From Capsicum annuum (taxonomy: Eukaryota > Streptophyta > Magnoliopsida > Solanales > Solanaceae): 64,000 nt of DNA. This document shows, in pieces, positions 1 to 11,475 of this stretch. The stretch covers positions 95,832,330 to 95,896,329 of the forward strand of contig NC_061115.1 of assembly GCF_002878395.1 (NCBI RefSeq), read 5' to 3'. The notes beneath the pieces are model-generated. The model saw nothing but the letters and a program-made list of their open reading frames with translations. It ran no database searches and was not told the DNA's origin. Position 1 is the stretch's first letter; every line of letters begins with the position of its first letter. A program made the translations under genes and the position numbers.

Positions 1-480
1 GAAATGAATGCTCACTTGCAGGAAATGAGTATACTTAGTCATCGTATCCATTATGAACTAAATCGAATCAAATTTCTTGTGAGACTATGGAAGACCAGAA
101 ATAAAATCCATATTAATCATCTCCAATTTCCATAGCGACAATGCAATCTCTTAAGTTAACCCACCGAGCCTTAAGTTCTCAACATTCACTTGCTGGCACA
201 TACCATGCACTTAGACACAAAATTGGCCACATCTCTCTTCATATTATGCAACCAATAAACCTACTTAAGTTCATGATATAAATTCATCGAACCATGATGA
301 ATAGTATAATGCAACTCATGGGCTTTGGCCAAAATTCTCCCTCGCAACCTATCAATATTAGGAACACATAATCTACCTTGATACCTCAAGATACCATCAC
401 CATTGATCTCAATAATCATAACCTTCTGGCTACCTACAACATTCTTGATTTTCATCAAGATAGGATCAAACATCTATTTC
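1..480 (-). pseudogene. Element A integrase N-terminal part (Ty3/gypsy), cut by window edge
   Basis: Reading leftwards from about 473, the frame encodes GDGILRYQGRLCVPNID, the usual linker into the integrase zinc domain. The histidine pair (AHELHYTIHH) and cysteine pair (KCMVC) of the H2C2 finger follow, then the start of the catalytic core (INMDFISGLP, near 85-120). In the family this enzyme inserts the cDNA. A TAG stop at 261-263 and a frameshift near 225 break it, and the rest of the DDE core lies outside the window. The order on this strand (RNase H to the right, integrase to the left) is normal for Ty3/gypsy. Confidence 0.85.
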
Positions 481-870
481 TCCTTACCCTCAGCACCAAG
501 CGATGACTTCTCCCCCTTTTGAAAAATCACACTACCATTTTTGGAGTCCAAAAGATGTACTTTAAGATTAGCCAGATGATGAAAATCCATCACCAAATCC
601 TATTTTGCTTCTTCCATATGAGATAAGCTCCCCATGGACAACTTTCTAAGAGCATCAACAACGACGTTAGCTTTACCTAGGTGACAGTGAAAACACATGT
701 CATATTCCTTGAGCAACTCAAGCCATCTCCTCTGGCTTAGATTTAGCTCATTCTAAGTGAACACGTATTGCAAGCTCTTATGATCAGAATAGATATCAAC
801 GTGGACTCCATGCAAATAATTTCGTTAGATCTTTAATAAAAACACCACAGTTATAGACCTTTTTTAGCCA
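481..870 (-). pseudogene. Element A RNase H C-terminal part, fused to protease by deletion
   Basis: The minus strand from about 868 reads TVVFLLKI, a stop, then RNYLHGVH and a tract matching the end of gypsy RNase H (a DHKSLQYVFT-like stretch, [15 protein letters not shown], then VNVVVDALRKLSMGS). This enzyme degrades the RNA of RNA/DNA hybrids. Only the C-terminal half survives. Immediately upstream, at about 870, the frame runs into protease sequence, so the whole RT and the first half of RNase H are missing. Confidence 0.8.
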
Positions 871-872
871 GA

Positions 873-1060
873 ATGGAGTTACCTACTGGGGTGGACACAA
901 AGAAGGGGTTTAAAATACATTACGGATTAAAACCAAAATAGATAGCTACATAAAGGGTTATATAAGAGAAGGTAGACACGAGATCAAGTAGATAATATAC
1001 ATCATACGAGAAGATTTTAAGCATACAAGTAACAATATTAGGGGACGCCTCAGAATCTTG
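873..1060 (-). pseudogene. Element A protease fragment
   Basis: The minus strand encodes an aspartic-protease start: YYLLDLVSTFSYITLYVA, where family members have LLDPGSTLSYVTPYVA, then FGFNP and PFFVSTPVGNSILAKK. The catalytic Asp is kept but the D-[ST]-G triad is altered (DLVST). The fragment stops at about 872, where RNase H begins. In the family this enzyme cuts the Gag-Pol polyprotein. Confidence 0.8.
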
Positions 1061-2331
1061 GTGAGTGGCAAGATTATGCAAACGATTTTGACCAGTGCTG
1101 GTGCCAGAAGCAGACGCAAAATCTTTTGGTGTGGGATTTGATGAAGACATAACATGAATCTCATTTTCCCCAGATGCAACCTTAGAAGGGAAATCCCTTT
1201 GCATATGACCAATCTGATCGTATTTAAAGCACTTATTCCTCCCCTATTTACAAACACAATAGTACACCTGACCATAAAATTAATAAAGAGGATACGATGA
1301 TGCTAACTGAGCCCCACTAGTTGAGGATGTCTTCCTAGGGGTCTAAACCCACTTTTACATCGGGAATGATGATCACACAATGACTTAGGATTAGGAGAAC
1401 TAGTTGTAGAGTAGGAACCAAAATTGCCCTGCTTCTTCTTAGACCATTTTCCACCATCTCTACTACTTTTCTACCGACCTCTACCCTAATCAAAATAGAA
1501 AACTTCTTATTCTTTCTTTCACTCATATCTTCTTACTTTTTTCTTCCCTTTTCCACTTATTACATATACACTACATGTCCAAAGATGTTCATATGCTTGT
1601 TTAATAAGGAAGCCTTGCTCTTAAAAATTAACTAACCAGACAATCTAGAGGAAAACTTCCTTATTCTATCCCTAAAGCTAGACACAAATTCTAGAGCATA
1701 ATGCGATAGTTGATGAAAGTTCAAGGCATTCTCCTATACTGTCATCCACTGTCATCCTACCTTAGCTTAAATTCATGAATTCCTCAGCTTTTACCTACCT
1801 CAACTACTAAGGAAAGAAGCAATCATGTAAAGCACAAGAGAAATCATCCCACATGTAGACTCAACACCATCTACCTCATATAACTAATATGCCGTATCCT
1901 TCAATTGATAATATGCAAACTCTACAACCTCCACTCCAGTAGCATACAACATATGAAAGATATTTTCTATCTGATTAATAAAATTTTAAGGATCTTCCTC
2001 AACTCTATAACTAGTGAAAATAGGAGGACTCAACCTCATAAACTGGCCAAATCTAGTAGCCTCAAAAAATGAAGCAACAGAAGCAACACACTCATTCTGA
2101 GAGGCCACAAATTGGATAAGAAAAATGAATCGATTGGCAAAACTTAACATTACATACATTGGCTTAGGGTGCATAAGGAGGGATATGGGGAACCAATGGA
2201 GCTCTCTCAGGGAAATGAGAAGCAGAGACTCTCGACTAGGTCTGAACTCTTGGAGTTGGACTAGTTTCATCCACATTGTCCTTAGATAGGACAGAAGAGT
2301 TTCTATGAACATCAGATCTTCAGGGAGGCAT
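1061..2331 (-). pseudogene. Element A gag
   Basis: Gag forms the particle that packages element RNA. The start is taken at ATG 2331-2329, which gives MPP followed at codon 4 by TGA, where related gags have MPPRR. The next residues (RSDVHRNSSV) resemble element C's gag start. LSPPIFTSYRVEEDP near 1990-2040 matches the conserved PPxFxGxxxxEDP block. The zinc knuckle near 1197-1241 reads CFKYDQIGHMQRDFP, with two Cys positions replaced. Several stops and frameshifts make it non-functional. Confidence 0.8.
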
Positions 2332-2524
2332 GATCGAGAAAATAAATAAATGAAAATTAGAAGATATTCAAAAACTTTGACTCTACATCTTAAAATAGAA
2401 CAACAAGAAAGTAAAGCAATGATAAATGCATCATAACCTCTCCCTATAAGTTTGGCACTCTATTTGCCCATAAAAGAGACTCTACTTGTCATGGCTTTAT
2501 AGGCACCCAATGAAACCAAACATA

Positions 2525-2537
2525 GGCTCAGATACCA
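2525..2537 (-). promoter_or_regulatory. Primer-binding site (tRNA-iMet type) of element A
   Basis: The minus strand reads TGGTATCTGAGCC, one mismatch from the TGGTATCAGAGCC complement of the plant initiator-Met tRNA 3' end. It sits four bases from the inner end of the LTR, the expected place for priming minus-strand DNA. Confidence 0.85.
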
Positions 2538-2541
2538 TATT

Positions 2542-4740
2542 TGTCATGACCCAAACCAGGGCCTGACCATGATGTACATCTCAAGTACCACGTGCAATGG
2601 AGATCACCTCCTACACCAAACCAAACAATACATAATATCTATAATATTGAATGAATTCCATACATATAACAAGATAATTCAAAGAATAAAGTGTATGTCA
2701 ATAACTAATAACCATCGATCTACTAAAACAACTGACTAACATCACCCAAGTCCACAATAACCCAACAAAGACTTCTAACATAAGTACCAAAAAGCGGTTT
2801 TGGTTGAGACATGTCCCCGACTCTGATAGATGACAATGATAATGAAAATGATGATGTTAATGATAATGAGACTCTAAAATCTAATCAATGATAAGAACTA
2901 ATGAAATTGTTAAGTCTTCCAAAGTGTGGAAGCCAACCGCTTCACCAAAATAAATTGATGAACCTAGAATAACCACCTAACTCTGTGTAGAAAAAGTAGT
3001 AGTATCTCTGGTGCTTGCATTATGTAGGGATAAAATGTCCTGAGATGGTTAGTGAGGTAAGCACTTGAATTTATCTGGGGATAAGAATAACATAATACTG
3101 TGATCAATAGTTTAAAATCATTCAAAACCAATGTATATAATCAAATCATATACATATATATTACATGCCGGGATAGGGAACAAGGCTGAACTTACACTTT
3201 ACAACTTTAGCCTGGATTGTGTAGCTCAACTATCATAACATAAGAAATCACCCACAGGCTATATGGGTCCAGATCTCCACCAGATGGTAGGACCGCAATA
3301 TATGTGGTTGCACAATTTAGATGGTACACATATGCACTATAAGGGACTAAAACTCCTGGCAGATCAAGGTAATAAGAGAACCAAAGAATATAAAATGATG
3401 TAGGGTCTTCGAACCTCCCAATCAATTAATAATAATAAGAGGGACTCTAACCAGATGGTCATATAGACCCCTGCATCGGCAACCGTGGTTTCCAGTATTG
3501 GCTCCTCAAGACCTATAATTTCATGACTCAGCTACACAACCACCATTAAAGATAACTTAAAACAATTAGCACATGCATAATCATTTATTAAACCATGATA
3601 TATATTTTGGAATACATTAGTGGTATTGACCTACCAACTACACTTTCAAGGTAATGTTAGTATGCCACACCATTTATCATTATTTGGGGGAATCACAATC
3701 CCCTTTGGTTCAATTACACATTGGCTTAGAGAATTGCATAAACCCTTAAGGTTTAATTCCAAAATCATTAATCTTAATTGTCTTTTTACGTTATGGAGTA
3801 GGTTATGAGTAGTTCAATATGCATACTTTTCATATTAAAAACTAATTTTACAATATGGGGTTGGGGTTGTAACCACTTCAAAAGTTACAAGTTTTGGGAA
3901 TCCTAATCCCTAGTTTATTCACCATTCCTATGCATCAATTTAATTTTCAAACCACCATTTAAATGTAACCTATGTAGGAACAAACATAAATCATTACATA
4001 AACAACAATTATTTAAGACCCTCAACCCATGTTTTAAAAACCAACCTCAAGAAAATATGAAAACACTTTAAAACTCATGTTTTTAGCAAATTAATATATA
4101 GGGAAGAGTAACATGCCTGAAATACAAAGTATCATAGAAAGACTTCAACCTTGAGCCTTTAGATTGCCTATTTATTGGAAACCCTAAGTGTAGTTGCATG
4201 AGTGAATTTACAAGAGACTTGGGAGTGTATGAATATGTTATGAATGAGAAATAACCCTTCTTAAGTGCTTTATAAATATGGGATTTTAATTGGGTAATAA
4301 GGGAATTTTCCAAAGTGCCTCTAATTTAAAAACTAAAATTTAGACATTAGTGATAGTATAGACTCAATATGACTGGTCACCACAAGTCGTAGCCAAGACA
4401 GTCTCCAAGGAACTCATAATATTTTGACCTTATGATTCAACCTATATGACTCATAATGGGACCCTATGACTCATAGGGTCCAATCATAGTCAACCCAATA
4501 ACCACCCGGGTATACACTGGACATCCTACAATTTACACCCAATAACTTCTAATCATTCCTTATGACTCATAGTGAGACACTCGTACTAAGAGCAGAAGTA
4601 AGCCATACACTTTTTGATTTTGGTATAATTTGGTCCAATGACTAGTGAAGACTCCTTACGACTCATTAGGGGAGTCGTAGTTAGGACAGTGAAGATAAAA
4701 TTTTAGAAACTTCCAAGGACCAAAAAGCTGGGGTGTTACA
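2542..4740 (-). repeat. 5' LTR of element A (2199 bp)
   Basis: On the plus strand it begins TGTCATGACCC and ends GGGGTGTTACA, so on the element's own strand it runs TGTAACACCCC...GTCATGACA. It is placed directly outside the primer site. Its interior shares blocks with the LTRs of elements C and I (a stretch around 'acccatatag...gtagctacacaaccca'), so these are related families. A hairpin-forming dyad lies at 4459-4481, about 260-280 bp inside the U3 end. The element's other LTR lies outside the window, so no target duplication can be checked (right flank CTATA). Confidence 0.88.
4459..4481. repeat. Hairpin dyad in LTR A
   Basis: GGACCCTATG-ACT-CATAGGGTCC, a perfect 10-bp stem with a 3-nt loop, about 260-280 bp inside the U3 end. 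Confidence 0.9.
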
Positions 4741-6705
4741 CTATAGAAAAGTAAATAACCTATTACAAGCCCCTATAAGCCAGGAGGGTACACAAAAAGA
4801 TAGCATAACCCAAGCCACCATAATTTACCAAATCTCAGGGTACAACTAAACTCTATCCACATAATGCCATATTACCACAAATTACACTTTTGGACTTAAA
4901 ATCGACACCCATATCATCAATATCATTATCTAGAACTAATATTATAAGCATCAATATCATCATTATCATACAACTTATATAATAATTAATATTGTAGAAA
5001 TATTCATAATTGACCCGATTATTATATAATCACTATCATACTAATCTTTCAGATTTGAATCCGGTATATATGTCATCAATGTCATTATTAATATCCAAAC
5101 TCAAACTAGTAAGTATATCATATCATCATTAATATCTGGACTCAAACTAGTAAGTATATCATTAATATTATAAGAAATATCCAAACTCAAACCAGTAATC
5201 GTTCATTCAATCTCATAAGTAATAGCATAACCAATAACATTATAACTAACATAATCGATAAGGTTCAACAATCAATATTCAAGCCATCATCACCATCAAG
5301 TGCCAAAGTTTCTCAGTATTACCTAAATAATAAATTTTAAGACATACCACAAGCATATAAAAAGATTTCAATAGCTAACACCAATCTTGGCCCAAGGTGG
5401 GCCAAAAGCCCACTTCTAAATCATCGAAGTCCACTGCTAGGAAATTTCTACCACAAACTAGGATAAGGGATCTAATTTTAGTTATCAAATAAGCGTTAAT
5501 TAACTCTAAGCTAGGAATTCTACTAATGGTTTAAGCAACTAAGCTAAAACACTTAAATTATAATACTCAAAAAGCCTAGATTGTTCAACTAACCCGAATA
5601 TGCCAATTTCATCACCAACACATAAAACCTATCCAAATATAATATAATATCATATACATACTATGACATAGCTCAATCTATGAAAAGAGAAAACCTAGCT
5701 TATCTGGATGCCAAAGAAATCTTAAAGAATCTACTAAATAATTGACTTACTCTTTTGAGAAGCCTCCATAAGATGACAAGCAATAAAAATCACAATCTAC
5801 TCATCAAAACAAGAACAGTGATACCTATATTGCTCAATTGTGCTTTTAGCCCAATAATACACTAAAACAGCATGTGGTTCCCTCTTGTAAAGAATCACAA
5901 TTTTTAAATCAATCCAACATTCCCATATACTCAAGGAGTAATTTTTCTTAAAAATAGGTGAAATTGGAGCTGAATTGGGACTAAAATCAAGCTATCAAGC
6001 CTTTGGGGTTTTTAAAAAGAAATGGTAAAATCTACTATGAAATTAGAGAAATCATACCACAAATTTAAAAGATAATCACATAATAATCATCACCCAATCT
6101 CCCAAAGCACCCACAAGTTCTAATTTAAGCTTTTTCACTCCTTAGGGTTTAAGTTAGAAGAGAATGGATAAAGAAATGGGCAAAATCAAAGATGAAAATG
6201 GTCTATTTATACCCAACCGAGGCATTTAAGTTTCTTTATCGAGACCTATGGCTCACTATTATGGCATATTCTGGCTGCTAGGATGAGTCGTTATTGCGAC
6301 CTAAAACACTGTGATCACAACATATAAGTGTCCTGTCAAAGGAGTCGCATCATGTCCCTTAGACTTGCTATTAATGATCATACCAGTTATAGTCGATACT
6401 TTAAATTTTCTAAGTGTCTTCTAAGGCCTAGAATTCATTTGGAATATCGTATATGCAAAAAGACTATACTACCATACTAACTTAGATGTTCTTGACTCAA
6501 TGGGGCTATTAAAATTCCCATCGAGGTTATTTCAACTAAAAATGAGTCCCACACCCATATTTTATTTTATTAACTTTTTAACCAATAGGACAAAATAATT
6601 TTGGGTGCCTCAAGACCAAAACCAAAAGTGCCCCTAGGCTAAAAATTACATCCTAGAGCTGTTGGAATAGTCAGAATTTCATACGAGGTCGTATGATTGA
6701 AGTTT
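4741..6705 (-). repeat. Degenerate LTR-like relic X
   Basis: A gene-free AT-rich stretch between the outer end of LTR A and the truncated start of element B. No coding frame resembling a protein family is visible. The minus strand has a good TATA box (TATAAATAG, 6211-6203), and the far right (6560-6700) looks like the GC-richer U3 start of gypsy LTRs. That suggests a minus-strand LTR with U3 on the right. Neither terminus is clearly TG/CA, so both ends are probably truncated. It contains short imperfect repeats at 5087-5207. Confidence 0.45.
6203..6211 (-). promoter_or_regulatory. Possible TATA box of LTR relic X
   Basis: The minus strand reads TATAAATAG in a locally AT-rich context about 490 bp from the right end of the relic. 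This is consistent with a retroelement promoter, but no other promoter element is seen. Confidence 0.35.
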
Positions 6706-7220
6706 TCTCTCTAACATATTCTTGTAGACTCTAAGAGTGAGGTGGATCATGCGAATCACCTTTGCATTGTACTGCATACCTTGAAAGAGTAGCAGTTGTA
6801 TGCCAAATTTTTTAAATCTAAATTTTGGTTGACAGCTTCCACTTTTTTGGTCATGTCATTTCTTGTAAAGGGATCATTATGGATCCAAAGATGGTTGTAG
6901 TGGTTATGAAATGGCCTAGATCTATGACTCCAATAAATATTCAGAGCTTTTTGGGTTTAGCTAGCTACTACGGGAGATTTATAGAGATTTTTTTACCATA
7001 GTTGCCACATTGACTAAGTTGACTCAAAATAAGGTTATGTTCTTGTACTTTGATGCTTGTGAGGGTAGTTTTAAGAATTTTAAGGATAAGCTAACTTTGG
7101 CTCCATTTTTGACTTGCCCCTAAGGAACTATTAGGTTAGTGATCTACTGTGATACATCTCGTGTGGGGCTAGTTTGTGTGTTGATGAATCATAGAAAGGT
7201 GATAGATTATACCTATGTAC
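6706..7220 (+). pseudogene. Element B RT end and RNase H start (left half of split gene)
   Basis: The frame opens abruptly inside RT just after the FxDD box (ILVDSKSEVDHANHL; relatives have ILVYSKSEVDHANHL). It continues through HTLKE and QLYAKF, then the thumb/connection region and the start of RNase H (IYCDTSRVGLVCVLM, HRKVIDYTYV). The sequence stops exactly where element C's LTR starts and resumes at 26445, so this is the left half of a gene cut by an insertion. The 5' half of element B (gag, protease, RT fingers) is missing. Confidence 0.8.
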
Positions 7221-9519
7221 TGAAATATCTAGTGTTTTAGCCCTTAGAAAATTTCCTGGAAATCCATTCTTCGACCCTATATGATCGTAAGCACAAGCTA
7301 TTTGTTGGGGTACGAGTTGTACAGTCCTGTCGTATAATGAACAGTGTTAGTTGGTGGTATTGTTTTGGTCACTAAAATACGTATGACATAGGGTATGATT
7401 CATAGGTATTGGTATAAGTCATATCAAAGACTCGTATGGTGGGCAGTTTTTGATCCTCTTGGTATTTCATTTTGCAAGGGATATGGGTTATTGTTATGGA
7501 TCGTATGTTATGGTTACGACTTAGTTGGATGATTCGTATACTGTAGAGTGTTTGATTCATGGGTTGAGGCTTGGATATGATCAGTGGATACCCATTGTAT
7601 AGGAGGGTATGACTCATATTGGTTAGTCGTATCCATGTGATGGGTTTTTAATGAATTTAAGTGGGGGCACTCTGGATATTTCCCTACTTATCATAACTCT
7701 GACCCACAACTTCTAATATACATATAAGGTTATTTACCTTATTATTTTATGCATTAACACTTACAAACTATTCCAAAACATCTCATAATTCTCTTAAGAG
7801 CTTTTGGGGCAAGAAGGCTAGGGTTCCATCTTATGGATTGTTTTGGGGCTTTCTTTGGGGATTTTTTCATCAATTCTTTGGTATAAGGCATTATTTTCTT
7901 CCCTCATTGTAATTTCCACTAAAGGAATGGTTTATATAATTGATTTTATGGTTTTACTATTTCATGATTTTGGTTATCAACTATTATTTGGAGGTTTTGA
8001 TATTAAATACTTGGTTATGGTTTCCTATGTTTTTAATTATACCCTATATATCCAATAATGGTGGTTTTGGACAATTTTATTGAATGGTAATAGTTTAATG
8101 GTCTTTGGAATTTGCTCTGGTTACTTATGCCCCTAAGGTGTTTTATAAAATACTTATAAAAATATGTTCGTTGCATTGACTTTTTTTAATAGAAATCTGG
8201 CATGCTTTAAACTAGATGAAGGATTTATGCATGGTTTAAATGGTTTGAAAAGGCTAAAGGTTAAATAGTTAAGCTTATGGAGAACATGGAAGTCTCCCAA
8301 GTGGATTTAATCTAGAAATTTAACGGGTACGTAAGGTCCCTTTAACTTAAATGGTTTGGATATGGATATTACTTTCAAGTAATAGGGTGGTAGGATGATA
8401 CAACTAATATTGGCTTTGGTTAAAAACTATTAAATAAATTGTTTTGAAATGGTTTAAATTGGGCATTAATGGTAGGGTGCGTAGCTAAGTCATGGAAGAT
8501 GGCAATCCCGGGAGGACCTAAACGACAAACTCATAGGTTTTAATATAAGGGCTGTTGATTCCCACGTGCATTTTTCACATTTTATATTAGGGGATGTACT
8601 AGTTATCCCATAGGATATTCCGTAGTCGTACGGCTATACACACTGGGGCCATTTCAGTATGGGGAGATAAACCCATATAGCTTGTGGTTTGTTAGAACGA
8701 CAAAGCTACACAACCTAGATAAAGGTTTTAAATGCATGCTAAACTCAGTTCGCTTTCCTAAAACTTATTTATATATGGCTATATGCATTATGGATAGCTT
8801 CACTTGGTTATATGACTGGAATTATTTTATTGTTATGCTAAGATTCATGCTAATGGTCATTTGATAAATCCGCCTTTTTATGGTTGTATACCCATACTAT
8901 GTAGGAACCAACAACTTTTTTCCTTCTGTTTAGCAAATAGATTTTGTATCAATATTTAGACTGAAATGGTGAGCTTCCACCCTTTCAGAATGTATTATTT
9001 CATGTTATGCATTATTCAGACACTTATCTTTTAATTTAGATATTAGTTTTTGCTATGGTTGGGGGCATGTCCCAATCAGATTTATTTATTCTTTTGGATA
9101 GAGGATTATGGTACATTTGGCAGTTGGTATGGGTGGGATCGGTAGAGGTGTTAGCCTTAGCATTGGTATTAATATTGAGGCTGGAATTATCAAACATAAT
9201 TTCTTACTATTCTATCATACTATATTTTGGGATTGATTTTCATAGTATGTTTTGGTATTCCCTTTTGGTTTATGGTGTATTGTTTGATTTGGTTTGGTTT
9301 AGAAGTTGTTGTGGTACAGTTGGACTCAATTGAGTCGGTCACAGTTGTGACCCTATCCTAGAGTCTTAATGAGAATAATAATGCTATCTTGGTAAATGTT
9401 TGAAATTTAGCTCATCTAAGGCTGGATATAGGTGGTTGGGTAGGGTAACAGGGGTGTTCCTCGGTCCTTGTTAGACTTAGGATTCCCATTAAGACAAGAA
9501 CCAGGGTTGGGTCATGTAA
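7221..9519 (+). repeat. 5' LTR of element C (2299 bp)
   Basis: The start TGAAATATCTAGTGTTTTAG aligns with the 3' LTR start (TAAAACATCCTGGGTTTTG) and with LTR B (TAAAACACCTTGGGTTCTAG). The end GTCATGTAA aligns with the 3' LTR end GTCGTGTCA. The interior matches the right-hand 3' LTR piece throughout, for example the stretch near 7440-7620 against 24460-24650. The canonical TG...CA ends have partly decayed. Short open frames inside it are LTR sequence, not genes. Confidence 0.88.
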
Positions 9520-9522
9520 AGT

Positions 9523-9534
9523 TGGTATCAGAGC
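9523..9534 (+). promoter_or_regulatory. Primer-binding site of element C
   Basis: TGGTATCAGAGC, an exact match to the complement of the plant initiator-Met tRNA 3' end, three bases after the 5' LTR. Confidence 0.93.
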
Positions 9535-9732
9535 ATTAGGTTCATGGTCAAGTGGAAAGTCCACAAAGGCATGTCGAGTAGTGTCTCTTTTAGGGGTGTG
9601 AAGCACGCTACACTAATAAAAGAGAGGCTGCAAGACATTTAGGAATCTTTTACCTTCTTGGTATTTTATATTCAAATTTGAGTTCTCAATCCTTGAATCT
9701 TCTCTAATCTTTGTTTTTTCATCATTTAGATC

Positions 9733-10900
9733 ACGTCTCCTTGATCTTGAAAACAAGGAAATTCTTCTGTCCCATCCGGGGATAATACTAAAGAGGTATA
9801 TCCTAGATGTAGAGTATATCTTTGATCTGATGGTCCTATTCCTGAAAGTGTTGGAGTTTCTAATATTCCAGCTAGTTCTCCCTAGGTCCCTTAGGGCAAC
9901 ATGAAAAATAGAAAATTTCATTAGTTTATTCATATTATTTCCCTATTAGTGCCTCTTAGGTTGAACTGGGTATAACTAGTGCTTTACCTTCTGAGGACAT
10001 AAGGGTTGGTCGATTTATGAAGATGGGTCCTTCAACTTTTACTGAGGTGAAGCTTGAGGAGGATCCATGGGGCTTCTTGAATGAGATGGAAAAGATATTT
10101 TGGGTAATTCATTATACTAATGTAGATGGGGTTAACTTTGTAGCTTATCAACTCTAGGATGTTGCTTATCAGTGGTATGAAGGGAAAAATAGGGATAGAG
10201 GTGATATGGAAGAAGATAGATTATAGGAAGCCTTTTTGAATGCCTTCATGTATCGATTCTTTCCTCAAGAGTTAAGTGAAGAAAAGATACAGGAGTTTTT
10301 AAACCATAGACTGAGGAGGATGCGTATAAAGAAATATGCTTTAAAGTTTCATCAGCTATCAAGGTATGCTCCTAATTTTGTCGCTGATATAAGATCAAGA
10401 ATGAGGAAGTTCACTTCTAGATTTAGTATAGATTTGATTCAGGAGAGCATGACTTCCTTGCTAATTAAAGATATGGATATCTTAAGGTTGTCTGTTCATA
10501 TACAATAGATTGAGGATAAAAAAAGTAGTCAGAGTTTGGGGATAGAAAAGGAAATAGGTGTAGGTTTTTTTATCTAGGAGGTGCTTAGTCTCGGGGTGAT
10601 AGGGATAGTAGCAAGTGGAAGAAAAAAAAATGGGAGAGATTAGGCTTTGTTTTTGCTAGTGCTCCTTATCAGTCGAAAGACAGGTGTCATAAAGGTGGTG
10701 ATAATTTTTTAGCACAGGTTGCCCAATCTCAGGCGAGCAGAGGTCAGTCAGTTTCTTTATGTCCTCCTTGTCGATTCTGTGGTTGTCCTTATTGGGTTAT
10801 TACTAGGAAGGAAAAGAAAAGTGCTTCAAATATGGCCAAGTAGGTCATCGACTTGGGGATAGTCCGGTCAATAATGTTGCTACGGGGGGGAATAAGATTC
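9733..10900 (+). pseudogene. Element C gag
   Basis: Capsid/nucleocapsid polyprotein relic. The expected ATG is ACG at 9733-9735, followed by two early stops. NSSVPSGDN, EDPWGFLNEMEKIFWV and VAYQWYEG match the gypsy gag start. The longest surviving stretch (10236-10508) has AFLNAFMYRFFPQELSEEK, MRIKKYALKFHQLSRYAPNF and MRKFTSRF, the classic retrotransposon-gag core. A single zinc knuckle (KCFKYGQVGHRLGDS, near 10825-10870) has lost its second and last Cys. It is followed by a proline/serine-rich linker into protease. Confidence 0.85.
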
Positions 10901-11460
10901 CTATGGCTTTATCTTTTGCTCCTACACCTGGTGAGGTGGCATCTGCTTCTGTAATTGCTCCTTGTTCTGGTGTTATTCAGAATAGGTCGTATGCTTTAAC
11001 ATCCCAAAAGGAATACAAGGCATCACCTAATATCATTACTAGTAGATTAGAGCTTTTCTCTTATGATGTATATTATTTTCTTAATTTAGGGTCTACTCTC
11101 TATTACGTGACTCCATATGTGGATGTGTATTTTGGTTTTGAATAGAAAATTATTTCAGATCTTTTTGATATTTTACCACGGTATGTGACTCAATTATTTC
11201 AAAGATAGTGTATAGGGGGTGTCTAGTAGTTGTTGGTTGCAACCAGACCATAACGGATTTGTTTAAGTTGGATATGGTAGATTTTGATGTAATTTAAGGT
11301 ATGGATTGGTTGTATTCTTGTTATACGCCTGGATTGTTGGGCCCATAAGGTTAACTTTAAGTTTTTTGGTGAAATGGTTATAGAATGGAAATGTAGTTCC
11401 TTAGCTCCTAGGGGGAGGTTTATTTCTTATCTTAGAGTTTAGAGGATAATCTCTAAGAGT
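10901..11460 (+). pseudogene. Element C protease
   Basis: YYFLNLGSTLYYVTPYVDV (about 11065-11120) is the aspartic-protease active-site region, but the catalytic Asp of DxGST is Asn (NLGST). Farther on, the MVDFDV and GMDWLYSCY motifs of retropepsin-like clan members follow with stops between. Element I carries the same NLGST change. The enzyme would cut Gag-Pol; this version would not be expected to. Confidence 0.8.
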
Positions 11461-11475
11461 TTTCTTTCTCACAAT

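Noticed and set aside
7216..7220. TGTAC before element C as a target-site duplication
   Set aside because: The right flank is TGGAT (26445-26449); only three of five bases agree, and rejoining B's protein frame needs no duplicated bases. Not claimed.
9521..9540. tRNA-like sequence
   Set aside because: It is the primer-binding site, complementary to a tRNA end, not a tRNA gene. No cloverleaf could be drawn. The same applies to 52160-52172.
9613..9933. Open frame of 106 codons on the minus strand
   Set aside because: It is the antisense of element C's gag start; the plus strand carries the recognisable gag residues.
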